Notes: a model not told the origin generated them from the letters alone. Positions 10,614-21,577 are shown, counted from the stretch's first letter. The stretch is 64,000 bases of DNA from Symbiodinium natans (GCA_905221605.1 CAJNDS010002472.1:185001-249000), one strand, 5' to 3'. A program made the numbers and translations.

Positions 10614-10726
10614 GGTTGCGGGCTTAGGCTAGCACCGAGAATCATCGCAAAGCGCCTGCGGAAACAGCCAAGCAGCTGCGGAGGCAGGCTGCGACGCCTC
10701 GGCGGAGCTAAGATTTGTGGAGGCTC

Positions 10727-10824
10727 TTAGAGTTAGGGTTTTTAGGGGTTTGGGGCTTGGGGTTTAGGATTTAGGGTTTGGGGTTTGGGGTTTAGGGTCT
10801 GAGGTTTAAGGTTTAGGGTTTAGC
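10727..10824 (+). repeat. TTTAGGG/TTTGGGG tract
   Basis: Mixed, degenerate G-strand units, ending about 5 bp before an M4 inverted-repeat element. Confidence 0.85.
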
Positions 10825-10828
10825 GATT

Positions 10829-10940
10829 ACTTGGAGGTTATGGGTACTTTATGCGTAGGGTTCTAAGTGCCCTAAATCGGGTGATACGCCTATTTCCCAT
10901 ACTTGTCACCCTACTTAGAACTGCCCATGAACCTCCCAGG
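10829..10940. mobile_element. M4 inverted-repeat element
   Basis: Begins ACTTGGAGGTTATGGGTAC and ends CTGCCCATGAACCTCCCAGG, imperfect terminal inverted repeats with a second inverted pair inside (GGGTTCTAAGT against ACTTAGAAC). The copy at 49539-49650 has the same ends. No coding capacity. Confidence 0.75.
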
Positions 10941-10991
10941 GGTCTCCCCCCCAAACAAAAACTCAAAGATACGAGGGTCCTGATTCTAGGA

Positions 10992-11305
10992 ACGCCCTAA
11001 ACCCTAAACCCTAAACCCCAAACCCTGAACCCGAAACCCGAAACCCTAAACCAAAACACCCTAGAAAAGGTACCCAGACTCCCCAAGGTGCAGACTCACT
11101 TGACACTGATCTCGCCCACAACCCTCTCAAGCGCGGAACCCTGAATGGAAGCCTCAAGTACGCTTCCATCCCCAGGGTTTAGGGTGTGTAGGGTTTAGCG
11201 TGTGTAGAACAAGGGCTTAGGGCTTAGGGTTTAGGGTTTAGGGTTTAGGGTTTAGGGTTTAGGGTTTAGGGTTTAGGGTTTAGGGTTTAGGGCTTAGGGC
11301 TTAGA
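10992..11305. repeat. C-strand then G-strand telomeric tracts
   Basis: CCCTAAA/CCCGAAA at 10992-11055 and TTTAGGG at 11171-11305, separated by 115 bp of unrecognised sequence. Confidence 0.9.
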
Positions 11306-11404
11306 GCTTCCTTTTTAAGGGGGGGCCTTTGGCGAAGACTAAGGCCCCAACATCGACGCCTTGGCGCGGTGTCACGGTGTCGGGGTTCTCTGTGGATTCT
11401 TCTT

Positions 11405-11610
11405 AGTTCTAAATATCATAATCAGAATAATAATAATCACCATAATCATTATCACAATCATAATCACAATCATCATCATAATCACAATCATAACAGTAAT
11501 AGTAACAAGAATAAGAAGAAGAATAACAATAATAAGAAAGATAATAACAGTAAAAACAAATTATGACATTATGACAATAATAATGCATAAAATAATTCAT
11601 GATAAATAAG
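11405..11610 (+). repeat. AT-rich AAT/ATC microsatellite
   Basis: Interrupted AATAAT, CATAATCA and AAGAAT units on the plus strand. Apparent open frames (Ile- or Tyr/Asp-rich) are repeat-encoded. Confidence 0.9.
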
Positions 11611-11930
11611 GCCTTCGTGGAGGGCGGATGACACTCAGCATACTTGGAAGTTCATGGATAGCTTTCACTAGGTGGGCTTGTGATTGGGGAACTATACTGA
11701 CCATCTTATTTAGGATCGACTTATACTTATGCCAGACAAGTGGAGCAGTGAGTAAGTCTCGCTCTTCTCGCCCCTAAATCATAACAGGACCCTGCATCTG
11801 ATTTATAGAACCTTCGTTCAGGAGGTTCTGTGAGCAAGTCAACTTGCTTGGAGAGTACCGTCATAGCAATGGCATGGCTCATGAAACGAGGCTGGTCGTG
11901 GAAAAACTTGCGGCTTGCAGCATCATGGGC
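11611..11930. other. No gene recognised; M4 end fragment at 11644-11660
   Basis: Unique sequence. ATACTTGGAAGTTCATGGATA near 11642 resembles an M4 element end. Nothing else is recognised. Confidence 0.4.
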
Positions 11931-12482
11931 TTAGGGCTTAGGGCTGAGGGCTTCGGGTTTAGAGGGTTCAGAGGGTTTAGGGGTTTAGAGGGTTTAGGGA
12001 GGCTTTAGGGATTCTTTAGGGTTTAGGGTTTAGGGTTTAGGGTTTAGGGTTTAGGGTTTAGGGTTTAGGGTTTAGGGTTTAGGGGTTTCGTGACAGGTAA
12101 ACAAGCAAGATCTGCCTGGCAGCCTTTCAAGCAGTTCATCCCTGGACCTGTCTTCCTCAAACCCTAAACCCTAGATCCTCTACCCTAAACCCTCTAACCC
12201 TCTAACCCTAAACCCTAAACCCTAAACCGTAAACCCCCTACAACCCCAAAACCCTTTCAAACTCTAAAACCCGAAAAACTCTAAACTGCTTTCCATGATT
12301 CCAGGGTCCGCGCGGAGACTGCCCATGGAACCGTCGCTAACGCGCAAGCGCCGGGCTTGTACGTCGACCTCGAGCACCTGCTGTTTAGGGTTTAGGGTTT
12401 AGGGTTTAGGGTTTAGGGTTTAGGGTTTAGGGTTTAGGGTTTAGGGTTTAGGGTTTAGGGTTTAGGGTTTAGGGTTTACGGT

Positions 12483-12514
<32 letters not shown>

Positions 12515-12700
12515 GGTTTAGGGTTTAGGGTTTAGGGTTTAGGGTTTAGGGTTTAGGGTTTAGGCTTTTTGCAGGGTTTATGGCAGCATGCAGCAGCCTC
12601 CTAAGCCCTAGGAACCCTAGCAACCCTCGACGCCTAGAAAGCCTTTAAGCCCCACAAACCCTCGAAAACCTACAAACCCTCGAGAAACCCTAAACCACCC
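11931..12700. repeat. Cluster of telomeric tracts
   Basis: G-strand 11931-12085, C-strand 12160-12240, G-strand 12383-12565 (canonical units interrupted by a block of TTGAGGG near 12483-12517), degenerate C-strand 12610-12695. Confidence 0.9.
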
Positions 12701-13000
12701 TGGCCGTGCCCCTCCCCAAGCGCCCAGAGAAGTGGAACCAGTCCGAAGCCACCCGACTTGATGAACTCTTGGGGGAATTCAAAACCCCTGGCCCCCCCTA
12801 TCCCAAGAACTCCTTACTTGGAGACTTACCAGTAGGGTAATTAGTAAGTACAAACAGGCCAGCAGTCTAGTTACCATACCGCTGGGAGCCAAAAGCCTGC
12901 CTTTATGAGTGTGGATCGCCTTGTGAAGGCAACCTGCTTTAAGAGGGTATCCTACCTGGCGCCCGAACCCTGGCTCAGGAGTCTCTAACTGACCTCTGCA
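12701..13000. other. No gene recognised
   Basis: Unique sequence with short inverted motifs (TTACTTGGAG near 12812, AGTAGGGTAATTAGTAAG near 12831) reminiscent of the M4 and M5 families, but too short to classify. Confidence 0.4.
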
Positions 13001-13976
13001 GGGTTTAAGTTTAGGGTGTAGGGTTTAGGGTTTAGGGTTTATGGCTTGGGGTTTAGGGTTTAGGGTTTGTGCCAAACGCCTCGATGCAACTTCCAAGAAT
13101 CACAAGAACCCCGACACGACCCCGAAACGACCCCGAAACGACCCCGAAACGACCCTAAACCCTATAACCTAAACCCTAAACCCTAAATCCTAAACCCTAA
13201 GCCCTAAACTCCAACCCTAAACCCTAAACCCTAAACCCCCGAAACGACCTGGACCACAAGGTCTCGCCGACCACCAGTCCACAGAAGCTCTTGTGCAGTG
13301 ACGAGATACCTCACCGAGGAGTTTGGGTTTGGGGTTGAGGGTTTAGGGTTTAGGGTTTGGGGTTTGGGGTTTGGGGCTTAGGCTTTAGGGTTCAGGGTTT
13401 AGGGTTACGGTCCGGGCATTCAAGGCATGTCAGGGCATTTCTTCGCGGCCTCGAAGCTCCATACATATTACAAGGCATGGCCGAAGGGGCAGTCTCTGTA
13501 CATTTTCCTCTCCTGACATACTCCTAAACCCCCCAAGCCGCAAACCCGAGACACTGAGTCCTGAACTCCTAAACCCTAAACCCTAAACCCTAAACCCTAA
13601 ACCCTAAACCCTAAACCCTAAACCCTAAACCCTAAACCCTAAACCCTAAACCCTAAACCCTAAACCCTAAACCCTAAACCCTGAACCCTCACGCAGCACC
13701 TGGGGCGACACCGGATGATCAAGGGCCCGGCCCAGAAATCGTCTCCTGCTTCAGGCGCCTCTGAATCCAAGCCTGCACGACCACGCAAGCTTCATTTGTT
13801 GACCGAGCCAGCCGTTGAGGGGTTTGGGGTTTGGGGTTTAGGGTTTAGGGTTTAGGGTTTGGGGTTTAGGGTTTAGGGTTCAGGGTTCAGGGTTCAGGGT
13901 GATTTCGGGTTTAGGGTTTAGGGTTTAGGGTTTAGGGTTTAGGTTTAGGGGTTGAGGGTTTTCGGGTTTAGAGCTT
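13001..13976. repeat. Cluster of telomeric tracts
   Basis: G-strand 13001-13070, C-strand 13150-13236 (preceded by four GACCCCGAAAC-like units), G-strand 13321-13412, C-strand 13565-13690 (about 18 nearly perfect units), G-strand 13818-13976. Confidence 0.9.
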
Positions 13977-14083
13977 CGATTTTTGTCTTTGCTCCCTGGC
14001 TCCCCCGGCCCCTCCGTGCACGGATCCTACACGACTTCGGGCCGCCAAAAAAGGCACAATTTAAGGTTTAGGGCTTAAAGTCC

Positions 14084-14365
14084 ATTAAGTACCCTACCAG
14101 GTGATAATTGGGTTATAAGTTCAATAAAAATTGGGTTCCGCGATGATGGAAACGCAGCCAGTAGGTTCAGGGGGAGGGGGGATGTACTTAGAAGTAGTGT
14201 TATAAGTGCCGCAAATTAGGTCATGAGTATAGAAGTCATACTTTAGGGTTTAGTTGGGTTCGTGGGAACTGAGAAGTACCCTACATTGGGTTATAAGTCT
14301 AATCTCCATACTTATAAGTGGGGTTTGAAGTATCCTAAATCGACCTATAAGTCTAATGCCCCAAG
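14084..14365. mobile_element. M5 repeat cluster (GGGTTATAAGT motifs)
   Basis: Several copies of (T)GGGTTATAAGT and AAGTACCCTA-like blocks in direct order, e.g. near 14116, 14310 and 14350, with ACTTAGAAGT at 14188. The same words occur, partly inverted, at 37236-37382. Likely a short non-coding element or nested pieces; borders are uncertain. Confidence 0.55.
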
Positions 14366-14487
14366 CATGGGTCGATGAGGGATCTCAGTGGTGAGGCACC
14401 CCAAGGGAGGCTCGAGTAGGAGAATGCTGTGCAGTACGTACACACCAACCATGTCTTTCGAAGGAGCGGATCCACCCCACTCCATGT

Positions 14488-14870
14488 TCAGGGTTTAGGG
14501 TTTAGGGCTTAGGGTTTAGGGTTTAGGGCTTAGGGCTTAGGGCTTAGGGCTTAGGGCTTAGGGCCTGGGGCTTAGGGCTTAGGGTTTAGGGTTTTTGAGC
14601 ATACAGAAGGGCCTCTCAATGATCGAAGGAATCATCTGACACGTCACCTCACAATCAAGCAACCCGACCCTTGTAGATAGGGCCCCCCAAAACCCTAAAC
14701 ACCCAAGGCCCCAAGCCACCTAGGGTTTAGGGTTTAGGGTTTAGGGTTTAGGGTTTAGGGTTTAGGGTTTAGGGTTTAGGGTTTAGGGTTTAGGGTTTAG
14801 GGTTTAGGGTTTAGGGTAACCCTGAACCCTTATGCCCTGAAGTCCTGAGCCCCTAAACCCCTGAATCCGA
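14488..14870. repeat. Telomeric tracts with head-to-head junction at 14817
   Basis: Mixed TTTAGGG/CTTAGGG at 14488-14595, then thirteen perfect TTTAGGG at 14722-14817 joined directly to AACCCTGAACCC in inverted orientation. Confidence 0.9.
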
Positions 14871-15002
14871 AAAGATTGATTCTAAAAAAACAAACAAACA
14901 GGCCCTTGGCCCATGGTCCTGCAAGCTGCGTGCACGCGCGCAGTCAGAATCCACTACGGTGTGCTTCTCACCGCCAATTGGTCCTCAGAGCGCTGGGACT
15001 TA

Positions 15003-15425
15003 AGCCCTAAACCCTAAACCCCAAACCCCAAACCCTAAACCCTAAACCCTAAACCCTAAACCCCAAACCCTAAACCCTAAACCCTAAACCCGAAACCCTA
15101 AACCGACTTTGAGGGTTCTGTTGAGGAGCGCAGCCTCGGGACCCTGGGGCGGGCCTAGGGTTTTGAGGGGTTTCGGGGCAGAGGACTTAACCGCTAACAG
15201 CCGAATCCCTACAACCCCAAACCCAAAATCCTAAACCCTAAACCCTAAACCCTAAACCCTAAACCCTAAACCCTAAACCCTAAACCCTAAACCCCAAACC
15301 AGCACGCCCTCCTGAAAAGACCAGATCAAACCCCAGGATCACAGCCCTAAGCCCTATCGGGCTTAGGGCTCTAGCCCTACACCCTAAACCCTAAACCCTA
15401 AACCCTAAACCCTAAACCCTAAGAC
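15003..15425 (-). repeat. Cluster of C-strand telomeric tracts
   Basis: CCCTAAA-rich tracts at 15003-15104, 15210-15300 and 15375-15422, each followed by 60-110 bp of other sequence. A small hairpin, CCCTAAGCCCTATCGGGCTTAGGG, spans about 15345-15368. Confidence 0.85.
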
Positions 15426-15611
15426 GCAGTTGGGGGGGACCCCTGGCCTGAAACCCTAAATGGCGTACGACCGGCCCCTCTCAATTCAACAGCTTCGGTT
15501 GAGGGTTCCGAGGGTTTCGAGGGTTTAGGGCGTAGGGCTGTCGGAGTTTTGAGTTTAGGGCCTCCGAAACTCCATGGAAGCCCTGAAGCTAAGCTGAATT
15601 TCAGACCTTAA

Positions 15612-16240
15612 GCCCCAAACCCCCCTAAACCCTAAACCCTAAACCCCAAACCCTAAACGCTAAACCCCCTAAAGCCACTGAGGCCACGTCCGGAGATGGG
15701 ACCTGCCGTAGAGCTACGGACAACTTACGGGCTCTTAGTAGGGAATTTCGGGTTTAGAGCTTAGGGTTTAGGGTCTAGGGTTTAGGGTTAGGGCTAACGG
15801 TTTGAGGTTTAGGTTTAGGGTTGAGCCCTTAACGGGAAATATTGGGGGGGACAAAGTACCTAGCTCCCTCATTCCCTGCTAAGATCCAGTAGGAGCTTCA
15901 ACAAGCGAGTTGTCACTAACCCGAAACCCTCAACCCTAAACCCTAAACCCTAAACCCTAAACGCTAAACCCTAAACACTTACTCAGTAGAAGTAGTGCGG
16001 AGACCGACGAAAGCCACGCAGGGATGGCGGGTCTCCACACGGCTGGTGGCCTTCAGGCCGGCAAAGGCTTTGGGTTCAGGGTTTAGAGCGTTTAGGGTTT
16101 AGGGTTTAGGGTTTAGGGTTTAGGGTTTAGGGTTTAGAGTTTGGAGTTCCAGGTGTAGGGTTTGGGGTTTAGGCTTTGGGGTTTGGGGTTTCAGGTGTAG
16201 GTTTTGGGGTTTGGGGTTCAGGGTTTAGGTGTTTAGGGTG
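15612..16240. repeat. Cluster of short telomeric tracts
   Basis: C-strand 15612-15670, G-strand 15750-15820, C-strand 15920-15975, G-strand 16076-16240 (changing from TTTAGGG to TTTGGGG toward the right). Confidence 0.85.
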
Positions 16241-16302
16241 TGACGAATGCGGAGTCGGGCTTGGATCAAAGCCCTTTTCTTGCAACTCGGGTTCTCTAAG
16301 TA

Positions 16303-16420
16303 GGGTAACTCTACTTCTAACCATGAAATATGTGGGTTGGCATGTTCCCCCTTATACTAACGGGTAACTCTACTTCTAATCATGAAATATGTGGGTTGGC
16401 ATGTTCCCCCTTATGCTAAC
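16303..16420 (+). repeat. 59-bp tandem duplication
   Basis: Two copies of a unit starting GGGTAACTCTACTTCTAA and ending CCCCCTTATACTAAC, at 16303-16361 and 16362-16420, differing at two positions. The duplicated unit ends inside the left arm of the M1 element, so it arose after M1 insertion. Confidence 0.9.
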
Positions 16421-16488
16421 AGTCCTAAACAGGGATTAAAGTACCCCCAATATAATCCCAATTAAGGACTGTTGGTATAAGGGGGAAC
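16403..16488. mobile_element. M1 inverted-repeat element
   Basis: Left arm GTTCCCCCTTATGCTAACAG and right arm CTGTTGGTATAAGGGGGAAC are nearly exact inverted repeats around a short centre with GGGATTA and TAATCCC, giving an 86-bp fold-back element. The family is also at 17231, 19066, 33715 and 42719. No coding capacity; MITE-like. Confidence 0.85.
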
Positions 16489-16613
16489 ACCGCAATGTGT
16501 GGGTACTGCCAACCCTACTTGTATCGACCCATGGCCCATGAACCCCCGCAGGGTTGAGACTGCGAGGAGTTCCAGCATCTATCTTGGAGAGGTCAACGCC
16601 CCTTGTGAAGTAA

Positions 16614-16715
16614 CATAGGGGCCTTAATGACTAGAACAGGGTTTTGGGGGGGCTGGTTATTTTAGAATCACAAAGGGACCCTAAGGGAATACTAGTAGTA
16701 GTTCCGACCCCTGTA
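16614..16715 (-). mobile_element. M2 short repeat element, inverted
   Basis: On the minus strand this reads in the same order as 10371-10472 and 24254-24358: a start resembling GGGGTCGGAAC, then ATTCCCTTAGGGTCCCTTTG, then CCCCAAAACCCTGTTC, then TTAAGGCCCCTATG. Confidence 0.75.
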
Positions 16716-17230
16716 TTACCATTGCCGTAGATGGGAAGACATTGGCTGACACGGAAGGCTTGTATTGGGACGTCAAAGTATAAAGCTGACCCGCGGAATT
16801 TTTGCTTCGCGAGGATGGATGAAGTCATCCTTCCGTTGCGGCGCAAGAGCATCCGTAGGGAGTCTCTGAATAAAGGAGACGTTCTCTGAATACACACGCG
16901 TGCTTGTGGCAGGTTCTGCGCCACTGCATTTCCGTCGGACATGCTCAGAAACCTTCGAGCAGCTCAGGCAAACGATGTGACGCAGGTGCAAACCCTGACG
17001 GCCATAACCACGAACCCTAGATTCTTAAGGGCTGATTTGGAACTAGTCTTGTGATTTCTATGGGCCCTCATCCCGAGATCATCTCTACAGACCCCCATGT
17101 AATCTTGATGTTTAGACTGACCCCCCTCCCCCCCAACAAAAAAAAAAGCTAGCAACTGAACCCAGAAAACCCAAATGGAATGCAACCATCAGGGTTTAGG
17201 GCTTGGGGTCAAGGCGTTCGGCTCTAGGCT

Positions 17231-17300
17231 TGGGATGTTCCCCCTTTATACTAACAGTCCTAAATCGGGATTATAATAGCGTATAAGGGGCAACATCCCA
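17231..17300. mobile_element. M1 element with internal deletion
   Basis: Starts TGGGATGTTCCCCC and ends GTATAAGGGGCAACATCCCA; the inner part of the right arm (AAGGACTGTTA) is missing. A further end-like piece, AAAGGGGAAACATCCCAACT, lies at 17340-17359. Confidence 0.75.
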
Positions 17301-17381
17301 ACTCCTGAAAACTCAACCCGAAACCCTAAACCCTAAACCCAAAGGGGAAACATCCCAACTTTAGGCTTTAGAGGTTGCTCC

Positions 17382-17745
17382 GAAAAAAAAAAAAAAAAAA
17401 AAAAAAAAAGCCATCCGTCTGGGGTTTAGCTCCTCGGCATCCACGGGCGTCGAAGGGCAGGGGAACGCCACGACGGAGGATTGCCTGGGGTTTGGGGTTT
17501 GGGGTTTGGGGTTTGGGGTTTGGGTTTTGGGGTTTGGGGTTTGGGTTTTGGGGTTTGGGGTTTGGGTTTTGGGGTTTGGGGTGGGGTTTGGGATCCGAGG
17601 TTTGGAGTCTATCGGCCCGACTCGGCCCGACCAAGATGCAACCACCAGCTTGTCATGCATAGCAGGCTGAAGCCAAGAGTGCTCAACTGTTCAGGGTTTA
17701 GGGTTGAGGGTTTTGCCTGGGGTTTAGGGTTTAGGGTTTAGGCTT
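17382..17745. repeat. A-run and TTTGGGG tract
   Basis: An A28 run at about 17382-17409 is followed by unique sequence and then a regular TTTGGGG/TTTTGGGG tract at 17488-17590, with a second short TTTAGGG tract at 17691-17745. Confidence 0.9.
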
Positions 17746-18258
17746 TTTGTCACTGGTGCCGTGCGCGACGTTTTGCACGCTTTGGAGCCTGCTCGAGGAG
17801 TTTGGCTACCCGGACATACTTTAGGTCGGGCCTGTCAGTGCAGCCTCTTTCACGACCGAAGAGTTGGGACCGCTATACCACTCCGTTGTGGTCTAGCCTA
17901 GCCTAAGGATGTTCATGCTTTGGCACTTGCCTCAGTCCAACATGAACATTGCATTCCTCTGCGCCTACCCTACAGAATATTCCTGTCCCTGTAGCAATCT
18001 CAGAAAAGAACGTTGTGTAGGCAATGCTATGGCCATACACCTGACAAAGCATTTTACGCAGTGAAGGTGTGGTTCCGAAATCTAGGTGAGCCGCTGCTGT
18101 ATGATCGCCGCGAATAACTTCTAAACGGTACTGAGCAGGGATATAGGCATGTCATGAGACACTTCCGTATCATCACCTTTACCTTGAACATACTAGCCAC
18201 CCTAGCTTCTGTCCCATGCCTTTGACGCCCTACCTTCAGGGCTTCCGATTGGGTCTAG
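17746..18258. other. Unique 510-bp segment, nothing recognised
   Basis: One of the longest repeat-free stretches in the left part of the window, with no open frame of 60 residues or more and no recognisable RNA-like structure. Confidence 0.5.
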
Positions 18259-18560
18259 GAATTAGGTTTTAGGATTTAGGGTTTAGGGTTTAAGGCTTAG
18301 GGTTTAGGGTTTAGGTTTAGTTTAAGGTTTTGGGTTTCGGGTTTAGGGTTCGGGTTTAGGGTTTGGGGTTTAGGGTTTAGGGTTTAGGGTTTAGGGTTTA
18401 GGGTTTAGGGTTTAGGGTTTCGGGTTTAGGGTTTCGGGTTTAGGGTTTAGGGTTTAGGGTTTAGGGTTTAGGGTTTAGGGTTTCGGGTTTAGGGTTTCGG
18501 GTTTAGGGTTTAAGGTTTAGGGCTTAGGGTTTAGGGTTTAGGGTTTAAGGTTTACGGTTT
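18259..18560 (+). repeat. TTTAGGG tract with TTTCGGG variants
   Basis: About 300 bp of mostly TTTAGGG units; TTTCGGG recurs at intervals, suggesting duplication of a block of units. Confidence 0.9.
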
Positions 18561-18741
18561 ATGGTTGGGTTTGGGGTTGGAGTGCACGCCAGGGCCACAG
18601 CGACTGCTGCCGGATGTTGATGTAGCCTCAGCTGCGGACTTCTCCAAGCGCGAACCCCTTTCGAAAGAAATACCCACAACAATCATAGCATCAAAAACCG
18701 CGCAAGAAGGATACAAAATTAAATCACCGGTGTTTGGCTTA

Positions 18742-18935
18742 CTTAGGGTCAAGGGTTCAGGGTTTAGGGGTAACCCTATACCCTAAACCCTAAACCCTAA
18801 ACCCTAAACCCTAAACCCTAAACCCTAAACCCTAAACCCTAAACCCTAAACCCTAAACCCTAAACCCTACACCCTAACCCTAAACCCTAAACCCCAAATC
18901 CTAGACCCTAAACCCTAAACCCAAAGCCCTTTAGC
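18742..18935. repeat. Head-to-head telomeric junction
   Basis: A short G-strand tract (18742-18770) meets a long C-strand tract (18773-18935) at TTTAGGGGTAACCCTATACC, the orientation of an end-to-end telomere fusion. Confidence 0.85.
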
Positions 18936-19065
18936 TTGAGTGTAGGGCACCCCATCTGAGACGCTCGCGAGGCGGCTTTGAGCTGATTCGGGCACGGTGG
19001 ACCTCGGGCACTGGGGCAAACCCAACCCCAAAGGGTGTGTGTGGGGATTGTCGGAACCCTAAACT

Positions 19066-19140
19066 TGGGATGTTCCCCTTATGCCAACAGTCCTTAATGG
19101 GGAATATAGTACCACCTATCATAATCCCTATTAAGGACTA
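19066..19140. mobile_element. M1 element, right end truncated
   Basis: Starts TGGGATGTTCCCCTTATGCC and carries the inner TAATCCCTATTAAGGACTA of the right arm, but the outer right arm is replaced by AGCCCTGAAGCC. Confidence 0.75.
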
Positions 19141-19449
19141 AGCCCTGAAGCCGAAACCCTGAACCCTAAACCGGTTTAGGGGGCTCAGGATGCGAAACCC
19201 CCACCTCTCAAACCAAAAAACCACACAGAAAGAGAGACAGAGAAGGTTGCCAGCGAGATCATGCCTGTGAGGAGCTGACGCGAATCACATCGCCCACGGC
19301 TAAGAAGGGAAGGGCCTCGATGACCTGATCTGTGAAGCCCCGACCGCTGACGCTTATTTAGAGTTTTGGGTTTAGGGTTTCGGGCTGAGGTAGGCGGTTT
19401 CAGAAGGCCCTGTTTCGGGGCCCACCTTATCCACACCACAAGTGAAATA

Positions 19450-19552
19450 GGGGGGGTTTTCGAGAATAAGGTGCCCCGAATATAGTCCCCAAAAAGTAGG
19501 ATTCCCTTATAATCAGGACCCCAAGAAGGCACCCCTAGTTTCAGAAACCCCC
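19450..19552. mobile_element. M3 inverted-repeat element, uninterrupted copy
   Basis: Begins GGGGGTTTTCGAGAATAAGG and ends TAGTTTCAGAAACCCCC, imperfect inverted repeats of about 35 bp. The centre TAGGATTCCCTTATAATCAG followed by GACCCCAA is shared with 30625-30793, 39897-39991 and 41286-41385. This copy serves as the empty-site comparison for the telomeric insertion at 30681. Confidence 0.8.
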
Positions 19553-19664
19553 GCCATCTATGAGAAAACAAGCAACCCTGCATATACATCAGCAAATACT
19601 CTCTCAGAGCCGACTCAGAAGCCTCAAAATGTAGACTGCTTCTTGGCAGGATCGGGCACCTCAT

Positions 19665-20125
19665 TTCCCGAACCCTAAACCCTAAACCCTAAACCCTAAA
19701 CATGTGGGCCCTTTAAGGGAGCTGTTCAGGGACCCGAATTTCCTAAGTCACCAAAAAGAACTAGAGCAAGTTCAAGGAAAAACTCCGACAAGCCACCCAA
19801 CAGCCACTCTCGACTACCGCAGGTTCCTTCCTTAAAGCGAACCTAACACCCTAATAAGCCCTTAAAGAAAAAAAGAAAAGGAACGACCCAAACCCTAAAC
19901 CCTAAACCCTAAACCCTAAACCCTAATTCCAGTTCACAGGCTCGCAGTCACTGAGGTGCTGGCATTCCCTTTCAGGGACACCCTGGGCGGAGTGTGGTAT
20001 TCGGGTTTGGGTTTTAGGTCTTAGGGTTTGGGGTTTAGGGTTTAGGGTTAGGGTTTAGGGATTAGGGTTTAGGGTTTAGGGTTTAGGCATTAGGGGTTCG
20101 GGGTTAGGGTTTAGGGTTTAGGGCT
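19665..20125. repeat. Short telomeric tracts
   Basis: C-strand at 19672-19700 and 19890-19925, degenerate G-strand at 20000-20125. Confidence 0.85.
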
Positions 20126-20580
20126 GCACTGAAAACGGTTCTTGGAACTGCTCGTTACAAACTGACAAGTAGAAAAAACGAAGATCAGGAATCCTATGGG
20201 GGCTTCCGAACTTAGAGGCTCTTAAGGGGCATTCTATACTATTTGGAGTATAACGGGATTCTACATGATGCCAAACCCCCCCCCCCCTCCCCCCCCCCAC
20301 CGCCTCTGGACCAACCCCTACCCTCTACACCGAAACGCCAAAATCGCAAGCCCCGAATTTTTGGGAAGTACCTCCTACCCCTTATATACCCTATCAAAAC
20401 CCAGGGGCCCATACTTCAGAAGCCTGCTAGAGAAGGTAAGGGGGTGACCATAAATCCTAAACCCCTGAACCCTAAACCCCAAACTCTAACTCCGAAGAAC
20501 CCTCACCCTAAACCCTAAACCCAAAACCGCTTCCTGAGCCCTTCGCTGGCGCAAAAGAGAAACCGAAGAGCCCGCCACTC
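20126..20580. other. No gene recognised; C-rich run and short C-strand tract
   Basis: A C-rich run at 20276-20300 and a degenerate CCCTAAA tract at 20455-20528. Short open frames are proline-rich by composition. Confidence 0.5.
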
Positions 20581-20880
20581 TGATTATGGGATCCCTCACT
20601 ACCCCCCTCTCCCTCCCAGGTTCCCCCCTTAAATGAGCTTAATTAGGCTTCATTCGCCCTAAAAAGCCCTGATTATGGGGGTAACCTAGGGGGGGTAGTA
20701 GGGGAACCTACCCTCCCCCTAAACTACACCCCTTAAACAGCCTTAATTTGGCTTGATTAGCCCTAAACCCTAAACCCTAAACCCTAAACCCTAAACCCTA
20801 AACCCTAAATAGCCTAAATAGCCTTCATCGCCTTAGTTAGGTGACCTAAGGGGGGCTAGTAGGGGAAACCCATGAACCGA
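20581..20880. repeat. Duplicated TTAATTAGGCTT-type repeat
   Basis: Blocks recur in the same order: a TGATTATGGG word, a CCTTAA(A/T)...TTAAT(T)...GGCTT(C/G)ATT word, and CCTA(A)GGGGGG...TAGTAGGGGAA (about 20690 and 20854). The second copy is interrupted by seven CCCTAAA units at 20761-20809. Confidence 0.7.
20761..20809 (-). repeat. Seven exact CCCTAAA units inside a duplicated repeat
   Basis: Exactly seven perfect units. The related copy has one GCCCTAAA at 20656, where this copy has GCCCTAAA followed by six more units, so the tract grew from a pre-existing single unit. Confidence 0.85.
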
Positions 20881-20935
20881 GCAGGCCACGAGATGGTGTA
20901 CAAGGGGAACTCCTGGCTCAGGGACCTGAGAATTC

Positions 20936-21365
20936 AGGGTTTAGGGTTTCGGGTTTAGGGTTTAGGGTTTAGGGTTTAGGGTTTAGGGGTTGAGGGTAGA
21001 GGGTTTGAGGGGTTGAGGGGTTGAGGGGTTTAGGGTTTAGGGTTTAGGGGTTTAGGGTTTAGGGTTTAGGGTTTGAGGTTTTAGGGTTGAGGGTTTGAGG
21101 GGTTTAGGGTTTAGGGGTTTAGGGTTGAGGGTTTAGGGTTGAGGGTTTTTAGGGGTTGAGGGTTTAGGGGTTGAGGGTTTAGGGTTGAGGGTTTAGGGTT
21201 TGAGGGTTTCAGGGTTTCAGGGTTTCTGGGTTTAGGGGTTTGAGCCTTTCAGGGTTTCTGGGTTTCATGTGTTCGGGGCTTCAGGATGTTTAGGGTTTAG
21301 GGTTGTGGGGTCTTAGGATTGAGGGTTGAAGTTTCGGGGCTTAGAGTTTAGGGTGTAGGCTGTAG
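20936..21365 (+). repeat. Degenerate TTTAGGG/TTGAGGG tract
   Basis: 430 bp of strongly degenerate G-strand units (TTTAGGGG, TTGAGGGG, TTTCAGGG). The decay suggests an older tract than the perfect ones nearby. Confidence 0.85.
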
Positions 21366-21577
21366 GGGTAGGGTTCTGTGAAAAGGTTGGGGTAAGGGGC
21401 TTGCCGCAACTGTCAGAAACAGAGCGCAATCCAAGAATGCACCCTCCCCATTTGCAGAAAAAGCACGCCACCGGCTTGCAACAATAGATCGCATAGAGCT
21501 GGCAAGTGTGAGAACCCAGACATCAGGGTCTTAGGCTTTATCAGGTTTGAGGCAGGGTTTAGGATCTAGGGTAGAAA

